Shown: piece after piece, positions 38,401 through 43,900 of the stretch | How positions within the stretch are numbered: the first letter of the stretch is position 1 | How the letters are laid out: every line of letters begins with the position of its first letter | NCBI RefSeq assembly: GCF_023017165.1 | Contig: NZ_JALKBW010000001.1 | Coordinates: 558,001-622,000 of the forward strand | Direction: 5' to 3' | From: Gordonia alkaliphila | Lineage (GTDB): Bacteria > Actinomycetota > Actinomycetes > Mycobacteriales > Mycobacteriaceae | DNA: 64,000 nucleotides | Notes under the pieces: model-generated | Seen by the model: only the letters and a program-made list of their open reading frames with translations | Databases searched by the model: none | What the model was told of the DNA's origin: nothing | Translations under genes and position numbers: made by a program

Positions 38401-40917
38401 CGCCGCATGAACAATCATGAACGGCGTCGTCCTCGTGGCGCGAGCGACCGAATACACTCCCGCCGCAACCTCCGCCGGGACTTCGAAATCAAACAACGCA
38501 CCAGCCTGCGACGCCACCGCCGGCCGCGGACGATCCGTCGGCAACTCAAGCAACTCAGGAACGCCAGCCAACGACTCCCGCCAGAACCCCAGCTGACGCC
38601 CCACCACAGACGAGGCATCCTCCGGCGCACCTAGGACCTCGCGCTGCCAGATCGCATAGTCCGCGAACTGCAGCGGCAGGGGCACGAACCCCGGCACCTC
38701 ACCGGCCGCGCGTGCGGTGTACGCGGTCAGCACGTCGGTGATCAACGGCAGCATCGATTCACCGTCGGACCCTATGTGGTGGGCCACCACGGCGAACACG
38801 AACTCGTCGACGCCTACGGGGTAGATGATCGCCCGGATCGGCCACTGCGCCGACACATCGAACCCCTCGCCGACAGCAGCGGCAAGTTCGGCTTCCGAAG
38901 CAACCTGCTGCCACGGCAACGACGTCTCGACCTCGGACTCACTGGCGATCAACTGAACGGCATCACCGTCCACCTCGGGGAACGTGGTCCGCAGCACCTC
39001 GTGCCGGCGCACCACGTCAGCGAACGCCGCCCGCAGCGCAGCCACATCCAAGCTGCCGGTGATCCGGAGTACCGTCGGGATGTTGTAGGTCGGGAGCGTG
39101 GGATCGAACCTGTTGATGAACCACATCCGCTGCTGGGCAAACGACAGCGGAATGCGTTCGGGGCGCGGCACAACGGCGGTCACCGGAGCCAGAGCGGGCG
39201 CCTTGCCCGTCGCAGCTGCAGCCAACTCTCGAACGGTTGGGTAATCGAACAGGTCACGGACCGAGAATTCGACGTCGAGTGCTTCACCCGCGCGAGCAGC
39301 CACGCGCATCGCGCTCAGCGAGTTGCCGCCTGCATCAAAGAACGACTCGGTGGCACCTACCCGCTCCACGCCGAGCACGTCAGCGAAAACCGCTGCGAGT
39401 GCCTCCTCAGCGTCGCCTTCGGGTGCTGCATACTCCGCTTCCCGTAGTTGAGGCATGGGTAGTTCACGGCGCGCAACTTTGCCCGCACTGTTCAGCGGGA
39501 GCTCGTCCAGCAACACCCATTGGGTGGGGCGCATGTACTCGGGCAACCGGACGGCAAGTGCTTGCGCAACCTGGTCTGTATCGACGTCAGGCGGTGACAA
39601 GTATCCGACCAGCTGTTCGCCGGCCGGAAAGTTGACGACGGCGGCGGCCGCATTGACCACGCCGGGAGCGCTGGCGAGGACGGCTTCGACCTCGCCCAGT
39701 TCCATGCGCTGGCCACGCAGCTTCACCTGGAAGTCGGTACGACCGAGGTACTCGATCTGACCGGACCTATTCCAGCGGACGAGGTCACCGGTGCGGTAGA
39801 GACGGTTGCCTGCGCCACCGAAGGGATCCGCCACAAATCGCTCGGCGGTCAGGTCGGGGCGCGACTCGTAGCCGCGGGCCAACTGCACGCCGCCGAGATA
39901 CAACTCGCCGGGCACTCCCGGCGGCACCCACTGCAGCCACCGGTCAAGGATGTAGACGGTGGTCGCCGGAACGGGAACACCGATCGGGACGGTCCGATCG
40001 CCGGTAGTCACCCGGTGGGCGGTCACGTCGACCGCTGCTTCGGTCGGGCCGTAGAGGTTCTGCAACTCCAACTGCGGAATAGCTTCGAAGGCGCGATGTG
40101 CCACCGAGGCGGTCAACGCCTCCCCGGAAGTGAACATCACCCGCAGCGAACTCAGATCACTGAACCGATCGCCGAGCGTGTCAGCGAAGGCGGCGAGCAT
40201 GGAGGGGACGAAGTGGATGACGCTGATGTTCTCGCGTTCGATCAAGTTCGCCAGGTACACCGCGTCGCCGTGCCGGCCGGGCTCGGCGATCACCATCGTG
40301 GCGCCCACGGCCGCCGGGAGGAACAGTTCCCACACCGAGACGTCGAAGGTGATCGGGGTCTTCTGGACGAACACGTCGTCACTGCCGAGCGCATACCAGT
40401 CGCGCATCCACTCAAGGCGGTTCGCGATGGCCCGATGGGTGACGGTCACGCCCTTCGGCCGTCCGGTGGAACCCGAGGTGAACAGCGTATAGGCCGCACT
40501 GTCCGGGTTGACCGGACCCACACGGTCGGTATCGGTAATCGGCGCAACCTTCGGCACCGGTCCGGATGCGTCGACTTCGATCACCTTGACGCGACCGCCG
40601 AGTCCGGTGATCACCTCGGGGACTTCTCCCGCGCAGACCAGCACGCGGTTGCAGCCGGCGGTCTCGACCATGTACTCAATGCGGTCGGCCGGCGCCTCGA
40701 TATCGAGTGGCACGTAGGCGCCACCAGCAGTGATGATCGCGTGCAGGCCAACCATCAGCTCCACGGAGCGAGGCATCGCTACCGCCACCGAAACCTCGGG
40801 GCCCACGCCCGCGGCAATCAGTTGCCGAGCAAGGTCCGCAACGCGGCTGGTGAACTCGGCATGAGTGACCGAGCGGTCGCCGAAGATGAGTGTGATATCG
40901 CCATCGTTAGGCTTCAC
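19243..40917 (-). CDS. NRPS-3: six modules, terminal C and degenerate A domain
   Basis: An intact giant NRPS of 7224 residues. The start chosen is GTG at 40917 (VKPNDGDITLIFGD), 6 bases after AAGGAAGGAG (40924-40933). An upstream GTG at 40953, which overlaps the NRPS-2 stop as GTGA, adds 12 residues but has a poor site. Domain order: A1-T1, C2-A2-T2-E, C3-A3-T3, C4-A4-T4, C5-A5-T5, C6-A6-T6, C7-A*. Carrier serines fall near residues 532, 1597, 3146, 4201, 5263 and 6316. Pocket codes in order: Ser (DVWHFSLVD), DPLIAGQIY, Ser, DALQFGLVY, Ser, DALQFGLVY. The second residue is epimerised. All C domains keep HHxxxDG. From about residue 6829 to the end lies A*, a decayed A domain that stops after A7 with no T domain. 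In A1 the A10 motif reads AGKVARR where Asp normally follows Val; the catalytic Lys remains. Followed after 160 bases by NRPS-4. Confidence 0.95.
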   Translation of the reverse strand: MKPNDGDITLIFGDRSVTHAEFTSRVADLARQLIAAGVGPEVSVAVAMPRSVELMVGLHAIITAGGAYVPLDIEAPADRIEYMVETAGCNRVLVCAGEVPEVITGLGGRVKVIEVDASGPVPKVAPITDTDRVGPVNPDSAAYTLFTSGSTGRPKGVTVTHRAIANRLEWMRDWYALGSDDVFVQKTPITFDVSVWELFLPAAVGATMVIAEPGRHGDAVYLANLIERENISVIHFVPSMLAAFADTLGDRFSDLSSLRVMFTSGEALTASVAHRAFEAIPQLELQNLYGPTEAAVDVTAHRVTTGDRTVPIGVPVPATTVYILDRWLQWVPPGVPGELYLGGVQLARGYESRPDLTAERFVADPFGGAGNRLYRTGDLVRWNRSGQIEYLGRTDFQVKLRGQRMELGEVEAVLASAPGVVNAAAAVVNFPAGEQLVGYLSPPDVDTDQVAQALAVRLPEYMRPTQWVLLDELPLNSAGKVARRELPMPQLREAEYAAPEGDAEEALAAVFADVLGVERVGATESFFDAGGNSLSAMRVAARAGEALDVEFSVRDLFDYPTVRELAAAATGKAPALAPVTAVVPRPERIPLSFAQQRMWFINRFDPTLPTYNIPTVLRITGSLDVAALRAAFADVVRRHEVLRTTFPEVDGDAVQLIASESEVETSLPWQQVASEAELAAAVGEGFDVSAQWPIRAIIYPVGVDEFVFAVVAHHIGSDGESMLPLITDVLTAYTARAAGEVPGFVPLPLQFADYAIWQREVLGAPEDASSVVGRQLGFWRESLAGVPELLELPTDRPRPAVASQAGALFDFEVPAEVAAGVYSVARATRTTPFMIVHAALAVLMSRLSGSDDVVIGSPIAGRGQAVLDPLVGMFVNSLMLRTHIDPSVSFGELLEAVRVADLAAFEHSDVPFEAVVDALDPVRSTAFAPLAQVWLSFNEQASAMDPGDLGAVSGVTVRPVDSELQSAKVDLQFTVSAAGEGRSWGGSVLYATDLFDRDTVAVLADRLCTVLGSAVADASVAVGDLPILLAGERAELRAVSQRVVADNVVGSLIRVNVRTLADLLPAAVSKYGESVAVVAGTRTWTFSEFGAEVEALAGELRAGGVGPGVAVAVCVPRSVELLIAVHAVIAAGGQYVPVAVDTPAVRAEYMLSTAEVPLVMTVSSQLGEPAVVAAVEGGRRIIEVDAPRQVGGEVVGAGQLIPVESPAYTIFTSGSTGLPKGVTVPHRAVLAHLLFDNEYYGFGPDDVFLQMLEYTFDPSVLELFRWVISGGRVVVMEPGEHRDPWAIAGYVERESVTSVIWVPSLLASLAEALDPADRMPSLRYIATGGEALTLSGAREAVERWPGARLDNQYGPTETTIYATVARVLADEPVKIGAPVSGVSAFVLDNRLNPVPHGVVGELYLGGVLVAEGYAARAGLTAERFVADPFEPGSRLYRTGDLVRSDTTGQLEYVGRVDFQIKLRGQRIEPEEIESVLAEAPGVVHAAVAVAEPPSGGQILVAYAAGDGLTRDSLEAFARDRLLPHMQPGLWYLIEEMPLNSAGKVDRRALPVPDFAAVDHEYVGPIGAVEEQLAAIVGGLLGIDRVSVTESFFALGGDSIMSIRLASAARAAGWELSPKEIFENRTVRKMAALVADSGRGVQPVPELPGGGAGESTLRPIVSWMLEHSFAPEDFADFAQSTVLVAPDGMTTQILGELLAAVVAAHPMLSARLVEVDQVWTVTAGVDFDAAAAVAARQSAHDSGSAEFGADLLAAYTDLVSRMDPAAGRLVQAALVTSYDGRARIVWAIHHLGVDAVSWPILIEDLITAWAQRQAGMDYALRPEGTSQRAWAAAVESLTPVFEAQAGYWLDRLPEQPTDLGAELDRNRDRDSAAVVVQHFISSDVADAALTRLPEEFGGSVDDVLLGTFARAVRSWQVARGITDNAAVSVLVERHGRDEHLLERGADPRRADLARTVGWFTTIMPLNLDPAADVVHAIKAAKEERLGVPDGGAGFGALRYSGDGHRATGELGARPLPSILFNYLGSSGSGESGSRDSNEVTAETPFAGTADAPALPSSVSGRMVMPAGLVIDAIGVVDSTGRGLSARFRFPENLLAQADVQDLADRWTSELADAVVAAETGVGLSPSDVPGSGVRQDELDRLAVEFPAADLWPLTPLQLGLFFQSGLVGDDEMDAYHVQARVQFGGQVDLERLQSAMDALLAHHDVLRSGYVQIDSGVVAVVPAELSVPLQVIDLADLDEAATDTRLDEIADAERAQRFDLSSPPLMRAVLVRHSAGADLVVTSHHLLFDGWSGPLVLADLLAAYATGSTFTPTHELSFADHVRAIAGADAAAGLAAWQELLAPVEGPTRIASAGMTGIDQAPREVPLALSEELSEDVMRLTRESGATLSTVLQAAWAVLLSRVTGNRVVTFGETVSGRPAGLDGVDTMVGLFINTLPVVVDADPSSTFGELLAALQSDKVRVLDHQHVGLSTLAGIEPHALEFDTLFVHESYPIDTESISTVRSDGLQLRGISTRDATHYPVSFITEEHGGQISGHLKYLPGAFDEAQVQVFADAITEILRAGAAAPDQVVADLPLLDSDERDRVLAASSGPVTPRQARGAGGAALADAVAAQVIASPEAAALVFEGREVSYREFGARVATLARELIAAGIGPDVAVGVCIDRSVELLVAIHAVTAAGGQYVPVDTAAPADRARVMLQTAGAQVVLVAESVTEAVAGLEGVTLIEVDASGEVDLTVAPITDADRLAPVRPESALYTLFTSGSTGVPKGVTVSHEAVLNRLVWMRDDYALGADARFLQKTPYTFDVSVWELYLPFLVGAPLVIARPDGHRDPQYLASVIAEEQVSVVHFVPSMLSVFLDVVGDGVTGLTSLTEVFTSGEALSPAIAQELLAALPSTELHNLYGPTEAAVDVTAVQVLPGDELVTIGRAVANTTALVLDDRLQPVPDGVPGELYLGGVQVARGYAAAPGLTAERFIADPYGDPGARLYRTGDLVKRLSGGDIEYLGRTDFQVKLRGQRIELGEIEAVIAGAPGVVHAAATVATAPAGGEFLVGYVSPASVDLDAVKAHVAASLPEYMRPSVWTLLEDVALNSAGKLDRRALPEPDLQSTAVEYVAPEGDTEQTLARVFAEILGVERVGVTESFFDAGGNSLSAMRVVARAGEALGVDLSIRDLFDAPTVRELAAASVGRAAALPPVTAVAPRPERIPLSFAQQRMWFINRLDPSAPTYNIPTAFRLRGDVDRGALRQAMLDVATRHEVLRTVFPDVDGVPFQDVIAVEDLDSRLDWRVVDTIEDVFTDLGRGFDVTTELPLRVRLLEEGDDSLALAVVVHHIAFDGQSFGPMVTDLLTAYAARNAGDVPEFAAMPVQYADYAVWQREVLGSPDDAESILGKQLAYWEQSLVGVPDVIELPTDRPRPPVFSSQGEQVQFAIPADLGARIDEYASRSGASRFMVLHAAFSALLARLSGSNDIVLGTPIDGRGPRGLNALVGMFVNTLVLRSEVDPAESFEQLMARIRAGDLDAFGHADVPFESIVDAIDPVRSEAFSPLVQVILSVDPLAQASDQSIEVGDVTVEPFDGVGTPAQMDLNLTIVSGDAVDWSGLLTFATAIFDRSTVEKLGARFVRLLDAVLASPTLPVGDVMVIEEAESVAVLAESAGPVEPILDETIADAVAAQVAARPDTIAVVAGEREYSYAEFGARIGELARTLIAAGVGPETAVGLVMDRSAELVIAVHAVMAAGGQYVPIAMDSPAERAEYVATTGGVKLVLVAKGGEVPEFVAGLNVPVLEVDCSTDLPVGAKPLDPVERLAPLRVDDAAYTLFTSGSTGLPKGVTISHGAVRNFVSWFDQTVPAGGQRLLFKTPHTFDASVLELFWPLVAGQTMVIADAGGERDPQYLAEVMNRSDVSVVQFVPSLLAAFLDVVGDDPLLPSLRVLFSGGEALPPAVAKDVRRRAPQAKLVNLFGPTESAVYTMSAVLDQVGQVVPIGAPMANTTALVLDSRLHPVPDGVAGELYLGGVQSARGYASRADLTAERFVADPFGGEGARLYRTGDLVKRNSATGELEYLGRTDFQVKLRGQRLELGEVEAAIAAVEGVVHAAARVVEGPAGDQLVGYVAPATVDTDVVAVELAKHVPEYMVPTVWVALEQMPLNTAGKVDRRSLPDPEFAAAEYVAPETPDEETVAAVYADLLGVDQVSVTESFFDVGGNSLAAMRLVARVSEALGVQVSVRDVFDAPSVRELVAAVTGRAAALPPVTKADPRPAQIPLSFSQQRMWFINRFDPSLPTYNIPAVLRIDGALDVAALRAAFADVVVRHEVLRTTFPDVDGVPVQVIAPETAVAQELPWSQVASETELMAAVTAGFDVTSQWPIRAVIYPASENEFVFAVVAHHIATDGESMGPLVTDVLTAYVARAAGQKPPFAPLPVQFADFAIWQREVLGSPDDADSVLGRQLEHWRERLTHLPDVLELPADRKRPAVASYRGAELSFEIPAEVAERVASTAAEHDVTPFMVTHAAFAVLLARLSATEDIAVATPVAGRGQADLDALIGMFVNTLVLRTQVDSGASFTELLRQVRSVDLDAFAHSDVPFEAVVDALDPVRSEAFAPLAQVMLSFDPGASIRGVDAGIGIGDLQVSSLADPFVPAQVDLTFRVLPGDQGTWSGLVVYATDLFEESTARWFAERFVAFLDELTADPTSPVGDAALLDRPGRDGVLAISSGPDMKIPAISIADVVAEQAARNAEAPALVFEGRAVSYAEFSARVATSARELIAAGVGPDVAVGVCFDRSVEMMVAIHAITAAGGQYVPIDVEAPADRARVMLETADARVVLVAAGAVPGPVADLSGVRVLEVDASGDVDLAVAPVTDADRIAPVRGDSALYTLFTSGSTGTPKGVTVSHEAVVNRLVWMRDDYRIDAADRFLQKTPYTFDVSVWELYLPFLLGAPLVIARPDGHRDPIYLAEVLKDESVSVVHFVPSMLSVFLDVAGRRVSELSSLRLVFTSGEALPPAVAQDLLAALPTTGLHNLYGPTEAAVDVTASEIKAGDAMVTIGGPVANTTALVLDDRLQPVPDGVPGELYLGGVQIARGYAAAPALTAERFIADPYSASPGARLYRTGDLVKRLPGGEIEYLGRTDFQVKLRGQRIELGEIEALIAGAPGVIHAAATVATAPAGGEFLVGYVAPASVDLDEVKAHIAESLPEYMRPSVWMLLDDVALNTAGKLDRRALPEPDFGSLQTEYVPPANEDEERVAEVFAQLLGVEQVSVTESFFNLGGNSLAAMRVVARVGEVLGADLSVRDVFDAPTVRELVSAAAGRAPALPPVTAVVPRPETIPLSFAQQRMWFINRLDPAASTYNIPIAFRLRGAVDLVALRQAVSDVVTRHEVLRTVFPDHGGVPYQLIVDADEADARLDWRISDSMSEIIAELNRGFDLTTELPLRVRVLIESDDSVAVTMAVHHISFDGQSHGPMVMDLVAAYAARAEGRAPEFMPLPVQYADYSLWQHGVLGSPEDASSIMGRQLAFWEDALAGAPDVIALPTDRPRPAVFSSHGDQVQFAIPSDLGARVDEFAAASGATRFMVLHAVFAALLARVSGTGDIVLGTPIDGRGPRGLNALVGMFVNTLVLRTEIDPAETFEALIARTRASDLDAFAHAEVPFESIVDAIDPVRSEAFSPLVQVILSVDPLAQADEGVAVGDVSVEPLGGMETPAQMDLNLTIMGGESGDWTGLLTFATAIFDRSTIEQLGTRFVRLLEAMIADPAVVVGDVTVADELERDRVRAASTGPVEPILDETIADAVAAQVAARPEAPALVTGDREITYREFGARIGELARTLIAAGVGPETAVAVVMDRSAELVTAIHAVMAAGGQYVPIATDSPVERAEYVASTAGVQAALVVAGAEVPEFVAGLNVPVLEVDCSTELPAEAKPLDPAERSAPLRASDAAYTLFTSGSTGLPKGVTIPHGAVRNFVAWFDQTVPAGDHRLLFKTPHTFDASVLELFWPLVAGQTMVIADAGGERDPQYLADVMNAADVSVVQFVPSLLAAFLDIVGDEPLLPNLQVLFSGGEALPPAVAKDFRRRVPQAKVVNLFGPTEAAVYTMSAVLDVVGDVVPIGRPMANTTALVLDSRLHPVPDGVPGELYLGGVQSARGYAARPDLTAERFIADPFGVPGERLYRTGDLVKRRPSGELEYLGRTDFQVKLRGQRLELGEVEAALAGAEGVVHAAARVVEGPAGDQLVGYVAPAAVDTDAIAVELAKHLPEYMVPTVWVALEEIPLNTAGKVDRRSLPDPVFEAVEYVAPATPDEETVAAVYAELLGVERVSVTESFFDAGGNSLAAMRLVARVSDALGVQVSVRDVFDAPSVRELVAAVAGRTAALAPVAAADPRPDEIPLSRAQLRMWYLNQVDPTSPTYNIPMAVRLTGPVDVDALVEAIHDALERHEVLRTIYPATGATPQQQILPSAQARERFDWAEVDSLEELATAATTGFDVSTELPIRGRIRRGDDGVIELAIVAHHIAFDGESMPVLLKDVLAAYARRVDPAVPAQPELSVQYADFALWEHDVLGDGTDPDSPLGRETAYWRDKLRALPEVTDLPMDRPRPDIFDSRGDMVRLTLDDDLVAQLDEVCRVYRVTPFMVTYAALVVMIARLGATSDAVVAAPTAGRTSAAIDDLVGMFVNTLVLRADVSPGHSVDDLLREVRKDVLDAFANADVQFDELVEMLAPPRSTAYSPLAQMAFTYAEQQKVDGPVSVGGIQAEPVDVAGYVAKFDLMVIAEGRTPHTPMSVGFLYSTALYDKRTVEGFAETYRRILTAIVNDQRIAIGDIDIVGRREVPAARKRPELPAGAGGDVEDGTLIDLLARRELDEYHPALISDGEEVDYDEFEARTNRVARALLARGITADDVVAIGMRRSIESVVAMWGVVKAGAASVAVDPERPDHLAELLGDRPARLAVTRSADADAAGLSDGAWLDLDELAGEAESDDPISDAERNGSVRLANLVYLAAAGETGPVAMTQASMADLVEAFGKVTGSLEDDPDTRILHLARPDSGRSFVETAWAITMGHTLVIVPDGSESGDDLGEVLETEEVTDLLVSPSDLDGVDPDSGEYVRTLVFSGEGCSDELVEEWSARGRKLFSVYDATGLPGYATRARLTAGEAITSGRPIEGVGVRLLDDALAPVTDGEVGELYVVTDGLARGVAHAPGSTSARLVADPLGEPGARMYRTGDRARYVKGDLLIVTDATEG
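20450..21850 (-). other. NRPS-3 terminal C domain (divergent)
   Basis: Condensation domain starting EIPLSRAQLRMWYLNQ where the other C domains here read [22 protein letters not shown] near 21420 and MFVNTLVLR near 20930 are intact. It lies between T6 and the decayed A*, so its acceptor must come from NRPS-4 T1. Confidence 0.88.
21860..25010 (-). other. NRPS-3 module 6: C-A-T, pocket DALQFGLVY
   Basis: C domain with VHHISFDGQS near 24580, A domain with FDASVLELFWP near 22980 and [11 protein letters not shown] near 22695, T Ser codon 21967-21969. Very close in sequence to NRPS-2 module 2. Confidence 0.88.
25020..28190 (-). other. NRPS-3 module 5: C-A-T, serine code
   Basis: C domain with AHHIATDGES near 27765, A domain with FDVSVWELY near 26155 and [10 protein letters not shown] near 25865 (DVWHFSLVD), T Ser codon 25126-25128. 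It corresponds to the C-A-T part of NRPS-2 module 3. Confidence 0.9.
28200..31360 (-). other. NRPS-3 module 4: C-A-T, pocket DALQFGLVY
   Basis: C domain with VHHIAFDGQS near 30935, A domain with FDASVLELFWP near 29330 and LFGPTESAVYT near 29040, T Ser codon 28312-28314. It belongs to the same module family as NRPS-2 module 2 and NRPS-3 module 6. Confidence 0.88.
31370..34479 (-). other. NRPS-3 module 3: C(D-accepting)-A-T, serine code
   Basis: C domain with LTPLQLGLFF near 34445, TSHHLLFDGWS near 34060 and [13 protein letters not shown] near 33620. A domain with FDVSVWELY near 32500 and [10 protein letters not shown] near 32205 gives DVWHFSLVD. T Ser codon 31477-31479. Confidence 0.9.
34480..39200 (-). 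other. NRPS-3 module 2: C-A-T-E, pocket DPLIAGQIY, predicted D-residue
   Basis: C domain with AHHIGSDGES near 38775; A domain with FDPSVLELF near 37150, IWVPSLLA, IATGGEAL and NQYGPTETTIY near 36855; T domain GGDS with Ser codon 36124-36126; E domain about 36000 to 34500 with HHLGVDAVSW near 35555 and ERHGRDEHLL near 35120. The pocket is unlike the common codes I know. Confidence 0.88.
39210..40917 (-). other. NRPS-3 module 1: A1-T1, serine code
   Basis: A domain with [11 protein letters not shown] near 40470, FDVSVWELF near 40340, FTSGEALT and [10 protein letters not shown] near 40045 gives DVWHFSLVD, serine. A10 reads AGKVARRELP (Asp replaced by Ala next to the catalytic Lys). T Ser codon 39319-39321. 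It starts without the usual first A helix. Confidence 0.9.
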
Positions 40918-40923
40918 CGCACT

Positions 40924-40933
40924 CTCCTTCCTT
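40924..40933 (-). promoter_or_regulatory. Ribosome binding site of NRPS-3
   Basis: AAGGAAGGAG on the minus strand, 6 bases before GTG 40917. Preferred over the GTG at 40953 that overlaps the NRPS-2 stop. Confidence 0.8.
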
Positions 40934-40949
40934 CTACCCTGCGTCTGCG

Positions 40950-43900
40950 TCACTCGATCAACCCCGTCAGGGTGTCGGCGTCGCCGGTCGGCGAGCTACC
41001 TGTGGTCCAGCCTGCAATCTCCAACCGCTCGGAGCTATCGAGCAGCGGGGCCAACGCGACGGGCTTGTTCGGGGACTGCGTCAGCGCGTCGAGCACTGCG
41101 CTGAACCGCTCTGCGAGTTTAGCGATAGTGGGTTCGGCGAAGAGGTCTGTCGCATAAACGATGGACACCGTCCACGGGTCCCCTGCGCGGGCCTGAACGG
41201 TAAACGACAGGTCCATCTGCGCAGTGGTGATCGGAACCTCCAGCGGCGCCACCGTCAGACCGTCGAGTTCGACGACCTGCTTCGGTGGCCGCTGGTGATT
41301 CACCGACAGCATGACCTGGGCCAACGGCGAAAAAGCCTGCGACCGGACGGGGTTCAGTCTGTCGACGACGGATTCGAAGGGCACATCTGCGTGAGCGAAG
41401 GCCTCCAGGTCGACATCCCGGGTTGCGTCGAGGACGCCGAGGAAGCTGTCGCCGATGTCGACCTGCGAACGCAAGACGAGGGTGTTCACGAACATGCCGA
41501 TGAGACCGTCGAGCTCCGCCTGTCCGCGTCCGGCGATCGGCGTCGCGATGGTGACGTCGTCGCTGGCGGAGAGTCGTGCGAGCAGTGTCGCGAGAGCGGC
41601 GTGGACCACCATGAACACACTGGCCCCGCGAACCCGAGCGACTTGTTCGACACGGGCACCGACCTCGGCCGACAATTCGAAGTCGAATCCAGCGCCCGCA
41701 TAGGACGCGACCGGCGGTCGAGGATGGTCGGCCGGGAGTTCCAACACATCCGGGATTCCCGCGAGTGCATTCTCCCAGTGGGCCAGCTGCTTTCCGGCGA
41801 TGGATCGTTGATTGGTCGGATCGCCGAGGACCGCGTGCTGCCAGATGGCCACGTCGGCGAACTGCACCGGGAGCGGAGTGAACGCGGGATCTTCACCCTT
41901 GGCTCGCGCAACGTATGCGGTCACCATGTCGGTGATGAGCGGCATACCGGATTCGCCGTCGCTGACGATGTGGTGCAGCACGGCCAACAGGAGCCACTCG
42001 CCCGGGGTCTCTTCCCACAGCCGGATCCGCAACGGCGGACGCCGAGTCACGTCGAAGCCGGCTGCTGCGGCCGCAAAGAGTTCTTCTTGCGAGCCGACGA
42101 CGGACAAATCGAGGTCGGCAATCGCCTCGTCGGCGGACAGGATGCGCTGGGTGGGTTCCCCTTCGACGGCCGGGAATACGGTCCGCAGTACTTCATGACG
42201 ACGAACGACGTCGCTAGCTGCGGCACGCATGGCACCGACGTCTAGATCCCCGGCGATACGGATGGCGATGGGGATGTTGTAGGTGGCGGTACCCGGTTCG
42301 AACTGGTTGATGAACCACATGCGTTGCTGAGCAAACGACAGCGGAATGCGTTCGGGACGCGGCACGACGGCGGTCACCGGCGGCAGGGCGGGAGCCTTAC
42401 CCACCGATGCAGCAGCCAACTCCCGCACCGTCGGTGCATCGAAGAGGTCCCGGATCGAGAGCTCAACCCCGAGCGCGTCTCCAGCCCGCGCCACCACGCG
42501 CATCGCCGAGAGCGAGTTACCACCCGCATCGAAGAACGACGCCGTCACCGACACCTGATCAAGACCAAGCACATCAGCAAACACCGCAGCCAGAGCTTCC
42601 TCGGCCGCGCCCTCGGGAGCCACGTACTCCTCGAGTACGCGACCGAAGTCCGGTGCCGGCAGAGCCTTACGATCAAGCTTGCCGTTCGCCGTCAACGGCA
42701 ACTGATCGACCACCATCACCAGGTCCGGAATCATGTACCGGGGCACATGCTTGCCGGCCTGCTCACGAATGGCCTGCACATCAAGTTCCACACCCGCATC
42801 AGCGACCACGTAGCCGATCAACGCATCGCCGCGCTGGCTGTCAACGATCACCGTGGCCGCGGCGCCAGTCACCCCATCGGCAGCCAACAGCGCGGCTTCG
42901 ACCTCGCCGTACTCGATACGGAAACCACGCAACTGCGCCTGACCATCAGCGCGACCCAAATACTCGATATCGTCGCCCACACGACGAGCCCGGTCACCCG
43001 TGCGATACAACCGCGACCCATCCGAAGCGAACGGATTCGCCACAAACCGGGTGCCCGTCAGATCCGGGCGAGCCAAATACCCCTGCGCCAACTGCGCACC
43101 GGCCACATACATTTCACCCGGCACACCCTGCGGCACCGGACGAAGACGATCATCCAGAATATGGATCGCCAACGTCGAGAGCGGACGACCAATGAACGAC
43201 GGATCCGCCGAACGCACATCGCCGCGATCGATCTCGCGGAAGCTCACATGCACCGTCGTCTCGGTGATGCCATACATATTGACCAGCCGAGCCCGGTCAT
43301 CGGGGTTCTCATCAAACCAACGACGCACCTGATCAAACGCGAGCTCTTCGCCACCGAACACGATGTACCGCAACGCCGACTCGGCACTCGGGTTGCGGCG
43401 GCGCGCATCGATCACCTGATAGAACGCCGACGGCGTCAGATTCAAGAACGTCACCTGCTCATCAGCAAGCAACTGAACAAACGCATCCAGATCGCGGGCA
43501 AGATCACGATCCACGATCACCACACGCGCACCCGAGAGCAGCGGACCCCACAACTCCCACACCGAGAAGTCGAACGCATACGAGTGGAACATCGTCCACA
43601 CGTCATCAGGCCGGAAATCGAAGTCCTGCGCACAGGCAGCCATCAACGCCGCGACATCAGCGTGCGTGACCTCCACACCCTTGGGCAGACCCGTCGAACC
43701 CGACGTGTAAATCACATACGCCCGCGACGACGACGGCACGCTCACCGACGTGAAACTCGCACCCGCATTCTCGACGATCACCCGATCGACATCGAGGACA
43801 GCAACACCGGCGCCGACTGCTGACCACAGTTCGTGGCCCTGCGTGGAAGCGTCCGTGAGCACCACCGACACCCCGGCATCACCCACGATGTACGACAAGC

